Of a stretch of DNA of 64,000 bases, positions 52,399 to 61,084 are shown in pieces (position 1 is the stretch's first letter; each line of letters opens with the position of its first letter). The notes under the pieces are model-generated. The model was given only the letters and a program-made list of their open reading frames with translations, was not told where the DNA came from and made no database searches. The translations under genes were made by a program, and so were the position numbers. Source of the stretch: GCA-2733415 sp964276095 (GTDB lineage Bacteria > Bacteroidota > Bacteroidia > Flavobacteriales > Flavobacteriaceae); contig CAXYDR010000001.1 of assembly GCA_964276095.1 (NCBI GenBank), positions 1-64,000 of the forward strand, given 5' to 3'.

Positions 52399-53550
52399 TT
52401 ACAGTCTTTTTTGTTGTGTAAAATCAGTTAATTCTTTTCCGTCATATCGCCATAAAATGCCATATCTGCCACCAAACCAAATATTACGATCTTTATCCTC
52501 TGAGATGAATTTAATATCATTAAGTTTTTCACTATTTTTTATTCCAGTTGGAGTAAAGAACTCTCCGTTGAACCAGCATATTCCGCTTCTTGCAAAACTA
52601 GCAACCCAAAACTTCCCTGTTGTATCTTCAAGTAGCGACGCCATATGATTTTGACAAGGTTCTTCTGTTTCATGAATGGTTGAAAATGTTTCACCATCAA
52701 AACGACACATGCCTCCTGCTCTTGTTCCGAACCATAGGTTTCCTGATCTATCAATATAACTGGTAGAAATCATGTCGTCACCTAGGCCGTCTTCAGTGCC
52801 ATAATGGGTAAAAGATATTCCGTTATATTTAGTGACTCCACCATGAGAAAATGAAGAAAACCAAATGTTACCAATTTTATCTTCTATGATACTTGTAATA
52901 ACATTATGATGAAGACCATCAGGCATTAGTTTTCCTTTGTTTTTCAAAAAGGAAGTGAAACTTTTGCCATCATAACGATAAACACCAGCCCCATTAGAGC
53001 CTATCCAAAATATGCCGTTTTTATCTTGTATCATACTCAAAACATTATTTGGATTTATTATAGGGTATCCACGTTCAAGCCAATTACTTGTAGCATCATC
53101 TTTTGGAATAGGAATGTTGACAAAATTATCACCATCATAGCTACAAAGTCCACTCGCTGTTCCAAACCACATTACACCATCTTTGTCTTCTATGACGGAT
53201 GAAACAGAATTATTACATAGCCCATCTTTTTCTGTATAATTAGTAAAAGACTCGCCATCGTATTTAAATATACCTTCCTTTAAAGTTGTAAACCACATAT
53301 TTCCTGATTTATCTAAATAACCGTTGTTAACTACATCGCCTGAATCATATTTTATTAGTATTCTTTCTTGCTCATAAGTTATTTTGTCTGATTCCTTGTT
53401 GTGGGATTGCTTAGTTTGACTGTTACATAAAAAAGTTAATAAAGTCAATGACAATATAAAATAGTATTTAACATCTCTTATCCAGTATAATTCAATTCTT
53501 GAATTGCTACTCTTTTTTTTAGAATAATTTTTTAGATATCTATTTGTCAT
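52399..53550 (-). CDS. Two-component-regulator propeller lipoprotein 1
   Basis: A 383-residue protein with a positively charged N-terminus (1-27), a hydrophobic segment, then lipobox TFLC (C42). The mature part is a beta-propeller of Reg_prop repeats, each with 'DKDGVMWFGTASGLCSYDGDNF' style blades: 'DKSGNMWFTTLKEG', 'DKNGIFWIGSNGAG', 'DKIGNIWFSSFSHGG', 'DRSGNLWFGTRAGG', 'DTTGKFWVASFARSG', 'DKDRNIWFGGRYG'. These usually form the periplasmic sensor of hybrid two-component proteins; here there is no kinase, HTH or membrane helix beyond the anchor. It is a stand-alone ligand or polymer sensor or binder. Confidence 0.82.
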   Translation of the reverse strand: MTNRYLKNYSKKKSSNSRIELYWIRDVKYYFILSLTLLTFLCNSQTKQSHNKESDKITYEQERILIKYDSGDVVNNGYLDKSGNMWFTTLKEGIFKYDGESFTNYTEKDGLCNNSVSSVIEDKDGVMWFGTASGLCSYDGDNFVNIPIPKDDATSNWLERGYPIINPNNVLSMIQDKNGIFWIGSNGAGVYRYDGKSFTSFLKNKGKLMPDGLHHNVITSIIEDKIGNIWFSSFSHGGVTKYNGISFTHYGTEDGLGDDMISTSYIDRSGNLWFGTRAGGMCRFDGETFSTIHETEEPCQNHMASLLEDTTGKFWVASFARSGICWFNGEFFTPTGIKNSEKLNDIKFISEDKDRNIWFGGRYGILWRYDGKELTDFTQQKRL

Positions 53551-53638
53551 TTGTAGTAGATTTCAGTTAATAAGTAGATGTTAGTGCTTTGTTATTCTGA
53601 TAATTTATTTATTGATGAGAAAGTAAAATGTGATTGTT

Positions 53639-54763
53639 TTATTTCTTCCAAGGTCCATCTTTTGTTACGACGGTAAATGATTTTCCATCAAATCGAAAGA
53701 GCCCTTTCCAGCCGCCAAACCAAAACCGTTCTTGGTTGTCTTCATGAATTGCTAGAATTCCATTGGTAGCTAGTCCCTCTTTTTTGTGAAAATGGGTAAA
53801 TGATTTTCCGTTATAACGATATACGCCATGGTTTTCAGCAGCAAACCAAATATTTCCTTTTTTATCTTCATAAATCGCCCCGGTTTCAACACCATTTACA
53901 ATTCCATTTTTAGTGAAATTAGTGAAATGATTTCCGTTATATCGGCTAATCCCGCCATACATTGTGCCGATCCAGATATTTCCTTTAGAATCTTCCATTA
54001 TATCACTAATGTTATTGTCAGGAAGGCCTTCTGTTGTTGTGAAATGAGTAAAATTTATTCCGTCATATTTACAAATTCCATAACCATCAGTGCCAAACCA
54101 GATGTTTTCATTTCTGTCAACTATAATTTTTGAAACTCGATTGTGGGATATATTAGGAGTTGGATTATTTACATTGGTTTTTGGGAGAGGAAAGGAAGTA
54201 AATTTATTGCCATCAAAGCTGCTTATTCCTTTGGAAGTACCAGTCCAAATAGTTCCCTTCTTGTCAATTGCTATGCTCCAAACTTCATTACTAATCAAGC
54301 CATCCTTTTCTGTGTAGGTAGTGAATGATTCATTATTATATTTTGTGATTCCTCCGCTATTTCCAAACCAAACATTACCTTTTTTGTCAGTTAGTATGTC
54401 GGTTGTACGGGTTCCTCCAAAGCCTTTTTCAGGTGTGAAATATTCTATATATTTTCCATTGTAGCGCATAACGCCATAGTGATTAGTTCCAAGCCAAATA
54501 TTTCCTTTATTATCTTGAATAATATTTCGTACCCAATGGCACAATTGACCATTGTAGTATAACGGAGCGAATGTGTCATTTGGAATAGCGTTTTGCTCAA
54601 CAAGATAAAGTGGTGATGTTATTTTTTTTGATTCAATCGTATTGTTTTGATCTGATTTTGTTTTGTCTTGCCCATTACACGAAATACCGAGTTGCAAAAA
54701 GATTAGAGCTATTATATAAGAGATGTAAATTTGGCAAGTATTTCTTTCTGTAACTGTTTTCAT
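53639..54763 (-). CDS. Two-component-regulator propeller lipoprotein 2
   Basis: A 374-residue lipoprotein (lipobox GISC, C29). The propeller has repeats 'DNKGNIWLGTNHYGVMRYNG', 'DKKGNVWFGNSGGITKYN', 'DKKGTIWTGTSKG', 'DRNENIWFGTDGYGICKYDG', 'DSKGNIWIGTMYGGISRYNG' and 'DKKGNIWFAAENHGVYRYNG'. It is a paralogue of the next gene downstream (52399-53550), with 88 bp between them. Neither has a kinase. They may sense the same kind of signal, or act together with the TonB-domain lipoproteins upstream. That partnership is inferred from position. Confidence 0.82.
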   Translation of the reverse strand: MKTVTERNTCQIYISYIIALIFLQLGISCNGQDKTKSDQNNTIESKKITSPLYLVEQNAIPNDTFAPLYYNGQLCHWVRNIIQDNKGNIWLGTNHYGVMRYNGKYIEYFTPEKGFGGTRTTDILTDKKGNVWFGNSGGITKYNNESFTTYTEKDGLISNEVWSIAIDKKGTIWTGTSKGISSFDGNKFTSFPLPKTNVNNPTPNISHNRVSKIIVDRNENIWFGTDGYGICKYDGINFTHFTTTEGLPDNNISDIMEDSKGNIWIGTMYGGISRYNGNHFTNFTKNGIVNGVETGAIYEDKKGNIWFAAENHGVYRYNGKSFTHFHKKEGLATNGILAIHEDNQERFWFGGWKGLFRFDGKSFTVVTKDGPWKK

Positions 54764-54786
54764 ATGTATTAATTGTAAGAGTTAGT

Positions 54787-55593
54787 TTAACATCCCATTA
54801 ATCCAAAAGAAACAACAAGTTCCTGGTCTACTTTTTCTCCTTTATAGTTTTCTGCAGGAAGCCATTTTCTTTGAGTGTTATTAATTAATTCTATCATTTT
54901 TTCATCTACCAATGGATAGTTCGAAGATCTATCAAGCTTTACGTTTTTAATAGTTCCTTTTTTAGTTACTGTAAAATATAATTTAGCAGGTTTAAGTTTT
55001 TCGGGGTCTACATTTGCTCTAGCAATTTCACTGTTTTCTTTTAGGGATTTCTTTAGTGCATTTTTTCCTAGAGAATATTCAGCTTGTTTTTCAGGAACAA
55101 TTGTTAGGTGAGGAGTAGAGGAGTAGTTTTCTAATTGACCTGTTTCTTTGTTTTTTTGTAGATACTCAGTCTTGATTAAAAAATTAGTTGAATAATCGAA
55201 TGATTTCAGAAGTTTTAATTGAGTAGCTGTAAGGTTGAAACTTTGTCCTTTTGCTCTTATGTTCGTTCTTTTATCACCTTTAACAATTATAATACTTACG
55301 GACTTAAGAGATACAATGGATTGAAGCTGTTTTTCGTCAAAAAAAGGAGTTATTGATGTTGCTTTATCGATGTCTGTTTTTTTGATAGCTCCAAACCTTG
55401 GCCCTACATCATAAATAAAATCAGCAAAAATTTTATTTTTAACCTTACCTGGAGCATTTGCTTCAGTGGCAATGTTTTCATTAACGGATATTTCTGCTTG
55501 ATCAGTTTTAGAATCGTTCTGGCTACTACAACTGTAGGTAATTAGACTTAGAGTGGTTAATGTAATGCAAATAAATAAAATGTTCTTTTTCAT
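54787..55593 (-). CDS. Lipoprotein with TonB-like C-terminal domain, ending in Gly-Cys
   Basis: A 268-residue lipoprotein (lipobox ITYSC, C22). The last 75 residues have TonB C-terminal motifs: 'LYFTVTKKGTIKNVKLDRSSNYPLVDEKMIELINNTQRKWLPAENYKGEKVDQELVVSF' (read in parts). The final residues are 'GLMGC'. TonB proteins are inner-membrane proteins with a long periplasmic linker. This one is a lipoprotein, most likely at the outer membrane or periplasmic face, so it cannot transmit proton-motive force in the usual way. A paralogue is immediately upstream. Confidence 0.75.
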   Translation of the reverse strand: MKKNILFICITLTTLSLITYSCSSQNDSKTDQAEISVNENIATEANAPGKVKNKIFADFIYDVGPRFGAIKKTDIDKATSITPFFDEKQLQSIVSLKSVSIIIVKGDKRTNIRAKGQSFNLTATQLKLLKSFDYSTNFLIKTEYLQKNKETGQLENYSSTPHLTIVPEKQAEYSLGKNALKKSLKENSEIARANVDPEKLKPAKLYFTVTKKGTIKNVKLDRSSNYPLVDEKMIELINNTQRKWLPAENYKGEKVDQELVVSFGLMGC

Positions 55594-55624
55594 TTCGATT
55601 AGTTTTTAAATATTTAATGTTTGT

Positions 55625-56425
55625 TTAGCAGCCCATTCGTCCAAAGGAAAAAACAAGTTCTTGATCAATTTTTTCTCCTTTATGATTTTCTGCTGGTTCC
55701 CATTTCCCAGGTATTTTGGTGATTAACTCAAGTAATACTTCGTCTATTGTAGGGTATCCTGATGTGGAAATTAGTTTAATATTTGAGATAAGTCCTTTTT
55801 TTGTAACCGTAAAACTTACTTTACCAGATTTAAGTTTATCTTTTTTTATAATAACTGTTTTGTCTCTACTGTTTTCTTTCAGATAATTTATTAGAGCGTT
55901 GTGACCACTTATGTATACAGCCTCTTTTTCCGGAATAATGGTAAAGTAGTATGCATAATCTTCTATTCTTCCAGTTTCAGGATGTATGTCGTAACCACGT
56001 GCTTTTATGTAAAAGTTAGTTGAGTAATCAGTAGTTTTTAAAAGTTTAATTTGAGAAGCGTTAAGTGTTTTACTCCCTCCTGTTTCGTATATCTCACTTT
56101 CTTCCTGAAGTATAGAAATTGTAACAGTATTGAAGGATGTTTTCCACCAACCTTTTGCTTTTTTAGGTACGATATCTAGTACTGATGTTGCCTTGTTTAA
56201 ATTTTCTTTGGTAATGGTTGCTATAAATCTAGAGTCTACATCATATACTAGGTCAAGATCTGCCTTCTTGTTGATAGTGTTTGTAGCGTCATTGGTGAGG
56301 GGAACTGTTTTTATTTTTGGTAAAACTTCTTGATCTGTTTCAGTGTTGCTCCAATTTATAAATCCAAAGGTGGTTAGGCTTAAGGATATAAGTACTACGG
56401 AAAAAATAAAAACGTTCTTTTTCAT
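55625..56425 (-). CDS. TonB-like C-terminal-domain protein, paralogue of the downstream gene
   Basis: A 266-residue protein with an N-terminal signal or anchor (about 4-22, 'VFIFSVVLISLSLTTFGFINW'; no lipobox). The C-terminal 75 residues repeat the TonB-like motif ('VSFTVTKKGLISNIKLISTSGYPTIDEVLLELI') and end 'GRMGC', like its paralogue. The middle parts of the two are also similar ('LKTTDYSTNFYIKARGYD' against 'LKSFDYSTNFLIKTEYLQ'). It heads the minus-strand array that runs to 51392. A TACCTTTG -7-like box is at 56443-56450. Confidence 0.75.
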   Translation of the reverse strand: MKKNVFIFSVVLISLSLTTFGFINWSNTETDQEVLPKIKTVPLTNDATNTINKKADLDLVYDVDSRFIATITKENLNKATSVLDIVPKKAKGWWKTSFNTVTISILQEESEIYETGGSKTLNASQIKLLKTTDYSTNFYIKARGYDIHPETGRIEDYAYYFTIIPEKEAVYISGHNALINYLKENSRDKTVIIKKDKLKSGKVSFTVTKKGLISNIKLISTSGYPTIDEVLLELITKIPGKWEPAENHKGEKIDQELVFSFGRMGC

Positions 56426-56442
56426 GATTTTAGTATTTCTCT

Positions 56443-56450
56443 CAAAGGTA
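56443..56450 (-). promoter_or_regulatory. Possible promoter of the TonB-like/propeller array
   Basis: TACCTTTG on the minus strand is an exact TAnnTTTG, 18 bp upstream of the ATG at 56425. A -33 TTG is not at the expected distance. Confidence 0.4.
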
Positions 56451-56522
56451 CGGTGGAAGTGCTAGTTACATTCTTAACGAATTGTAAAAAGATGTTATTG
56501 AAATGTAAATAAGTATGTTTAT

Positions 56523-57065
56523 TTACTTTAGTTCTACTTTAACATTATAACGTTCCAGTTCTTTTAAATAATCATGTGGAATAAAATCATCTCTATCAAA
56601 TTCACTCTGACGATTTTTTTTCATTTCAAGTCTTTTAATAGCTTTTAAAAAACGTTGAATTTCTATTGTATCGTCCAGTATTAATCCTGGGATTTTCACA
56701 CTATTATTGTTTTCGTCTTTTGCAACCATTGTAAAATATGAAGAGTTACAATGTTTACTAACTCCAGTTCTAATGTTTTCTGCTTCAACTCTTATCCCAA
56801 CAACCATAGAGGTTCTTCCTACATAATTTACAGAAGCTTTCATGGTGACTAATTCACCAACTTCAATTGGATTTAAAAAATCAACTGTATCAACGGAGGC
56901 TGTAACACAGTAACATCCTGAAAACTTTGAGGCGCAAGCAAATGCAATTTGATCAAGTAGTGAAAGGATATAGCCACCATGAATTTTTCCGCTAAAATTT
57001 GAATGGGAGGGAAGCATTAATTCAGAAATTGTTATCTGAGTGTCTTCAACATGTTTGTGATTCAT
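56523..57065 (-). CDS. Acyl-CoA thioesterase (hot-dog fold)
   Basis: A 180-residue hot-dog thioesterase. 'SELMLPSHSNFSGKIHGGYILSLLDQIAFACASKFS' (read in parts) carries the substrate helix, and 'VGELVTMKASVNYVGRTSMVVGIRVEAEN' the beta-sheet. The family acts on acyl-CoA as a homo-oligomer. The C-terminal helix ('QSEFDRDDFIPHDYLKEL') is an extension. It is a single cytosolic enzyme; a TAAGTTTG -7-like box is at 57085-57092. Confidence 0.9.
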   Translation of the reverse strand: MNHKHVEDTQITISELMLPSHSNFSGKIHGGYILSLLDQIAFACASKFSGCYCVTASVDTVDFLNPIEVGELVTMKASVNYVGRTSMVVGIRVEAENIRTGVSKHCNSSYFTMVAKDENNNSVKIPGLILDDTIEIQRFLKAIKRLEMKKNRQSEFDRDDFIPHDYLKELERYNVKVELK

Positions 57066-57116
57066 TTTATTAATTTTAAGAATTCAAACTTAAAAAATCA
57101 TTTCAAATGATAAAAA

Positions 57117-57665
57117 CTATTTTTTTTGAAGAAGTTTAAAGTCAACTGAAATGTCAATTTTCTGCGCTACTTTTTTTCGAATGATTTTTGGAATAGAAAT
57201 ATTAAAATCTTCTGGAGTAACACTAAATATTGAGTTAATGTATATGATGTCATCAACCTTTTTAATTAGTATAGGAATGTCAATGTTTTTAGTTTCTCCG
57301 TGAATAGTTAATGTACTTGTAAGGATGTATTTTGTTGCTTCGTTACTTAGTTTTTGGGGAGAGAATCCTTTTATTTTACCTTTTAAAATAGCTTTAGGAT
57401 ATTTGTCGGAGTCCATATAGTTTTCGTTAAAATGCTCTTCCATCAAAGCTACTTTAAAACGAAAACCTTTAATTAATGCTAAACTTGCAAACTCACCATT
57501 AGTAGAATTAAATATTGCAGTTACACTATTGTTTTTAGCTTTAACTTCTTCAAAAGATGGTACGGACGCTTCAAATTGAATACTTCCGTTTTTTGTCAAG
57601 TATTTATGCTGTGCTTTCGTAGAAGTACATATTAAAAAGAGTGATATAAAAAGTAGATATTTCAT
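57117..57665 (-). CDS. YceI-family lipid/isoprenoid-binding protein
   Basis: A 182-residue periplasmic protein with a signal peptide ending 'TKAQ'. It keeps the YceI pattern 'GSIQFEASVPSFEEVKAKNN', 'GEFASLALIKGFRFKVALMEEHFNENYMDSDKYPKAILKGKI' and 'LTIHGETKNIDIPILIK' (read in parts). These proteins bind long isoprenoids or lipids inside an extended beta-barrel. It is 45 bp after the cytochrome gene on the same strand, and near an OB-fold protein and a DUF5777 barrel in the opposite direction. Confidence 0.9.
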   Translation of the reverse strand: MKYLLFISLFLICTSTKAQHKYLTKNGSIQFEASVPSFEEVKAKNNSVTAIFNSTNGEFASLALIKGFRFKVALMEEHFNENYMDSDKYPKAILKGKIKGFSPQKLSNEATKYILTSTLTIHGETKNIDIPILIKKVDDIIYINSIFSVTPEDFNISIPKIIRKKVAQKIDISVDFKLLQKK

Positions 57666-57709
57666 GATTTCTTAACTTTATAAATTAAGGAGCATTGTTG
57701 TACCAAAAG

Positions 57710-58072
57710 TCAATTTTCTAAATAGCCGTCGGTTGCCCATTGTTCAATAATAGCTATTGTGGAAGCTGGTAAATTACCTCCTGGAGGCATTGGATTTACA
57801 TTATTATTCATTCTGGCTAGTATAGCTCCATTTTCTACACCGTCTCTAAATAAAGCATATGTATCGAAAGAAGAAGGAGCTCCATTTGCAGTTGGATTTC
57901 CATGACAGGATATACATGAACTTTCAAAAATTGGTTTTACATCTGCATTGAAAGTTTTTGCTATAACTATTGATTCTTGAGGGGTTATTAAATCATCTTC
58001 ACTGTGGTTTTCACAATTGATAAAAAATATAATAGTGAGTAAAGAGAAAGATAGTATCGCTATTTTTTTCAT
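57710..58072 (-). CDS. c-type cytochrome lipoprotein
   Basis: A 120-residue protein with a lipoprotein signal (lipobox INC) and one haem-binding CxxCH motif ('FESSCISCHGNP', about residue 56). A Met ligand is plausible in 'MNNNVNPMPPGGN'. The protein ends 'QWATDGYLEN'. Two in-frame starts lie a few codons upstream (58081 TTG and 58078 ATG); I prefer the MKK start at 58072. A small periplasmic haem lipoprotein, possibly an electron carrier for the YceI or DUF5777 module. Confidence 0.85.
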   Translation of the reverse strand: MKKIAILSFSLLTIIFFINCENHSEDDLITPQESIVIAKTFNADVKPIFESSCISCHGNPTANGAPSSFDTYALFRDGVENGAILARMNNNVNPMPPGGNLPASTIAIIEQWATDGYLEN

Positions 58073-58208
58073 AAACATCAATTTTAAATTTTTCTTGCTT
58101 AGCGCATGATTTATATAAATTTATCAAAAAATACGCTAAAAAACAATTAAATTATCAGTAAATTAGGTTTAGTTCGAGGATTTGTTAATACTATAAAAAA
58201 ATATAATT

Positions 58209-58589
58209 GTGAAAAAGAAAGTTTTTTTAGCGATAGTTATTTTTATATTACTGTTTATTGGGTATAAGTATATCTATCATGAGCATCGAGAAATTAGTAA
58301 TGAAACAGAAGTGTTTAATGATACAGCTTTAGTTTTAAAGCAAAATTTTCACGAAAATCTGGATGTAAGTAATGGTAAATATTTAAATAAAACAGTAGTT
58401 GTTTATGGTGTGATTTCTGAAATAGAAACTAAAGCAATAATGATTAATGATAATGTGTATTGTGTTTTTGATAGAGATATAAATGAATTGCTTATTGAGA
58501 AACAAATAAAAGTAAAAGGAAGATGTTTGGGATATGATGAATTATTAGAAGTAGTTAAAATAGACCAATCGGTTGTGTTAGAAAATTAA
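58209..58589 (+). CDS. Small membrane-anchored OB-fold protein
   Basis: A 126-residue protein starting with GTG at 58209, an anchor helix (about 4-21) and a tRNA_anti-like OB fold: 'LNKTVVVYGVISEIETKAIMINDNVYCVFDRD' and 'QIKVKGRCLGYDELLEVVKIDQSVV' (read in parts). It lies in the divergent space between the cytochrome gene (minus) and DUF5777 (plus). Family function unknown; as an envelope protein it is unlikely to bind tRNA. Confidence 0.75.
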   Translation: MKKKVFLAIVIFILLFIGYKYIYHEHREISNETEVFNDTALVLKQNFHENLDVSNGKYLNKTVVVYGVISEIETKAIMINDNVYCVFDRDINELLIEKQIKVKGRCLGYDELLEVVKIDQSVVLEN

Positions 58590-58694
58590 TCACATATGTG
58601 AGTTTTTCACACTTTAGATTCTGTAAAAATTAAATTATTAATAATCTCTTTTATGCTTGTATAGAAGGAGTTAACTTTAAATATAAATTGTGTT

Positions 58695-59558
58695 ATGGTA
58701 AAATTGAAAACTGTTTGCTTATTTATTGTATTTGTTTTTTCTTCAATTGTTTATGCTCAAGAAGATTTGTTTAATGAAATAGATACTGACTCTGTTCAAA
58801 ACGAATATGTATCATCAGTATTTAAAGGCTTGAAAATTATAAATTTTGAGTCAACAAAAATGGCTGCTAAAAAGGAATTTTATTTTGTAGTCTCCCATCG
58901 TTTTGGTTCTGTAAAAGGAGGTTTTAAAGAGCTTTTTGGATTAGATCAAGCAGCTACTAGGTTAAATTTTATTTATGGTATTTCTAACGGAATTAATGTA
59001 GGTGTTTCTAGAAGTGCTTATCAAAAAACGTATGAAATGTCATTAAAATATAGGCTGATACGACAAGGAGCAAAAGGAGGAAGTCCAGTAACTATTGTTG
59101 GTTTTAATAGTGTTTCTGTAAATACGTTATTAGATGAAGATTTTTTGCCAAAATTAGAGTTTAGTGATCGATTGGCATATGTATCACAAATATTGATTTC
59201 CAGGAAAGTTAACAATAACTTTTCGTTAGAATTGATTCCTACGTTATTACACCAAAATTATGTAGAGAATAATAAACAAGACAACACACAATACGTAATT
59301 GGTTTTGGAGGGAGACATAAAATCACAAAACGTTTGAGTTTTAATTTTGATTGGGGTTATCATTTAAATAGAGAAAATACTCTCGTGTATAGAAACCCTT
59401 TAGCGGTTGGTGTAGATATTGAAACAGGAGGTCATGTTTTTCAATTGCATTTTAGTAATGCACAACCTTCATTCGAAAGTGGTTATTTGTCTAAAGCTGC
59501 AGGTGATTGGGAAAAAGGTGATTTCTTTTTTGGTTTTAATTTAAGCAGAGTATTTTAG
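58695..59558 (+). CDS. DUF5777 outer-membrane beta-barrel protein
   Basis: A 287-residue protein with a signal peptide ending 'SIVYAQ'. The barrel has alternating strands: 'LKIINFESTKMAAKKEFYFVVSHRFGSVKGGFKELFGLDQAATRLNFIYGISNGINVGVSRS' (read in parts). It ends 'GFNLSRVF' with a C-terminal Phe, as do outer-membrane barrels. DUF5777 is common in Bacteroidota beside YceI and c-type cytochrome genes, as here (57117-58072). The cargo is unknown. Confidence 0.82.
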   Translation: MVKLKTVCLFIVFVFSSIVYAQEDLFNEIDTDSVQNEYVSSVFKGLKIINFESTKMAAKKEFYFVVSHRFGSVKGGFKELFGLDQAATRLNFIYGISNGINVGVSRSAYQKTYEMSLKYRLIRQGAKGGSPVTIVGFNSVSVNTLLDEDFLPKLEFSDRLAYVSQILISRKVNNNFSLELIPTLLHQNYVENNKQDNTQYVIGFGGRHKITKRLSFNFDWGYHLNRENTLVYRNPLAVGVDIETGGHVFQLHFSNAQPSFESGYLSKAAGDWEKGDFFFGFNLSRVF

Positions 59559-59649
59559 TGCTGTTGAGTGAGTAAACTTACCATAATCTTAACTCAAAAT
59601 TTCTGAACAAGAAAGGATTAAGAAACTATAAATAATAATAATAATAATT

Positions 59650-59681
59650 AAAAAAGCCCAAACAGATGTTTGGGCTTTTTT
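59650..59681. terminator. Bidirectional intrinsic terminator
   Basis: 14-bp stem AAAAAAGCCCAAAC/GTTTGGGCTTTTTT with a 4-nt loop, between DUF5777 (ends 59558) and the minus-strand gene that ends at 59739. Confidence 0.9.
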
Positions 59682-59738
59682 GTTGTTAGACTTGCGTTTA
59701 AATAAAGGTAAGTAACATAAATTAAAAAGGTTAGAAAG

Positions 59739-60905
59739 CTAATTTTTAACCCAGCTTTTAAACTCTTTACTTTTTGCTAACTGAGGTAGTTGTTCTTTTA
59801 CTTTTTTAATAAGTGTATGCTTTTTGTAGGTAGAAGTGTTTAGTATGATATCAAGTAAGTGTATTGCTTTTTTAAAGGCTTTGTCTTGTTCATAGATAAC
59901 GAGTAAACTAAATTTTGGTAAATGAAAATTAGGGTAATTTTCAATCATGTTTTTGTAAAATACTGCGGCACTTTCGTAATTTTTAGCAGCGAATGATAAG
60001 TTTCCTTTTTCAAAATCTAAAAAGGTGTCATTGGTCTGATTTTGTATGCTATTGATGCTTTTAAAAACTGCTTCATAATCTTTATTTAGATAATGGTATC
60101 TTATGGCAGATAAGTTTGTACTTGGATCAATGGTAAAGCTGCTTAGTATATCTTCCATAGATTCAAAATAAGCTTCGTCACTAATACTTCTAGATAACTC
60201 AAGCTTAAGCATTGCGGTAAAACGGTCTTTATTGTCAAGAGATTTATTAAGTAAAGAAATATGCTTGTATGCTTTTTCTGCTTCGTTATTGTTTTTAGCA
60301 TCAACAAAATTCTTTAACATCAAGATGTATTTGTATTCATCTTTAGTTGTAATGCTAGAAATATAGTTTTTTGGGACTTCGCTTAAGTAATATAACTTTA
60401 GTGTTTCAGAAAGTTTTTGACTAGACGAATATATAAAAACGTCATCAACTATTAAATTTTCTCCATTACTAAGTACACGATAATCGTGATAATCTAGTCC
60501 GTATTTTTCGGAATAATACCTAAAAATTAAGTGATAAGTTTTGTCAACAGGATCAAAATGATAGCTCACAAAATTATAAAAGTCCCCATTTTTCAAAGAA
60601 CTGATCAGTTCGTTAGGGAATGAGGTTATTTTCGTAGTGTATGCAGGTTTATATCTCTTGTTAAATTTAGTGAGTTTTTTATTTTCTAAATCTTGTAAAA
60701 CAACTTTCTGAAAGAATCTGTTAGGTAGGATGCTATTTAAAAAAACTTGGTTGTTCTCTTTGGAGTAACTGTTTGATAATAGAGTGCCTAAATTCTTTAC
60801 TTTTAAATCATTTTCTTTAGTGTTTTCAATTTTTGAATAGCCATTTTGGCCTATGCAAAGCAAGGTGCTTAAAAAAAAGAAGCTGATATAAAATAGTTTT
60901 TTCAT
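59739..60905 (-). CDS. Secreted TPR-like protein of unknown function
   Basis: A 388-residue protein with a signal peptide (ends near 'LLCIGQ'). The first half (25-175) is a beta-rich domain ('NDLKVKNLGTLLSNSYSKENNQVFLNSI', 'YKPAYTTKITSFPNELISSLKNGDFYNFVSYHFDPVDKTYHLIFRYYSEKYGLDYHDYRVLSNG', read in parts). The second half (about 200-388) is alpha-helical and TPR-like ('IRYHYLNKDYEAVFKSI', 'GNLSFAAKNYESAAVFYKNMIENYPN', 'LLVIYEQDKAFKKAIHLLDIIL'). I cannot assign a function. It is alone on its strand. Confidence 0.75.
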   Translation of the reverse strand: MKKLFYISFFFLSTLLCIGQNGYSKIENTKENDLKVKNLGTLLSNSYSKENNQVFLNSILPNRFFQKVVLQDLENKKLTKFNKRYKPAYTTKITSFPNELISSLKNGDFYNFVSYHFDPVDKTYHLIFRYYSEKYGLDYHDYRVLSNGENLIVDDVFIYSSSQKLSETLKLYYLSEVPKNYISSITTKDEYKYILMLKNFVDAKNNNEAEKAYKHISLLNKSLDNKDRFTAMLKLELSRSISDEAYFESMEDILSSFTIDPSTNLSAIRYHYLNKDYEAVFKSINSIQNQTNDTFLDFEKGNLSFAAKNYESAAVFYKNMIENYPNFHLPKFSLLVIYEQDKAFKKAIHLLDIILNTSTYKKHTLIKKVKEQLPQLAKSKEFKSWVKN

Positions 60906-61084
60906 GTGTTTGGCTTATTACTATTTTGGTTTTTGAATTAATCAATATTATTTTTCATTCGAAGTTAGCCTCGGTGAGTAAATTCTGCTGATGAGGTGAA
61001 AGTAATTTATCAATTATTCAGATCGGTATTTTAGTCTAAACAATTCATTTATGATTACATTGTAGCGTTAAATATACTTATTTT

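Noticed and set aside
59625..59650. A short ATA/TAA microsatellite before the terminator
   Set aside because: Such AT-rich trinucleotide runs are expected at this base composition and link to no feature.
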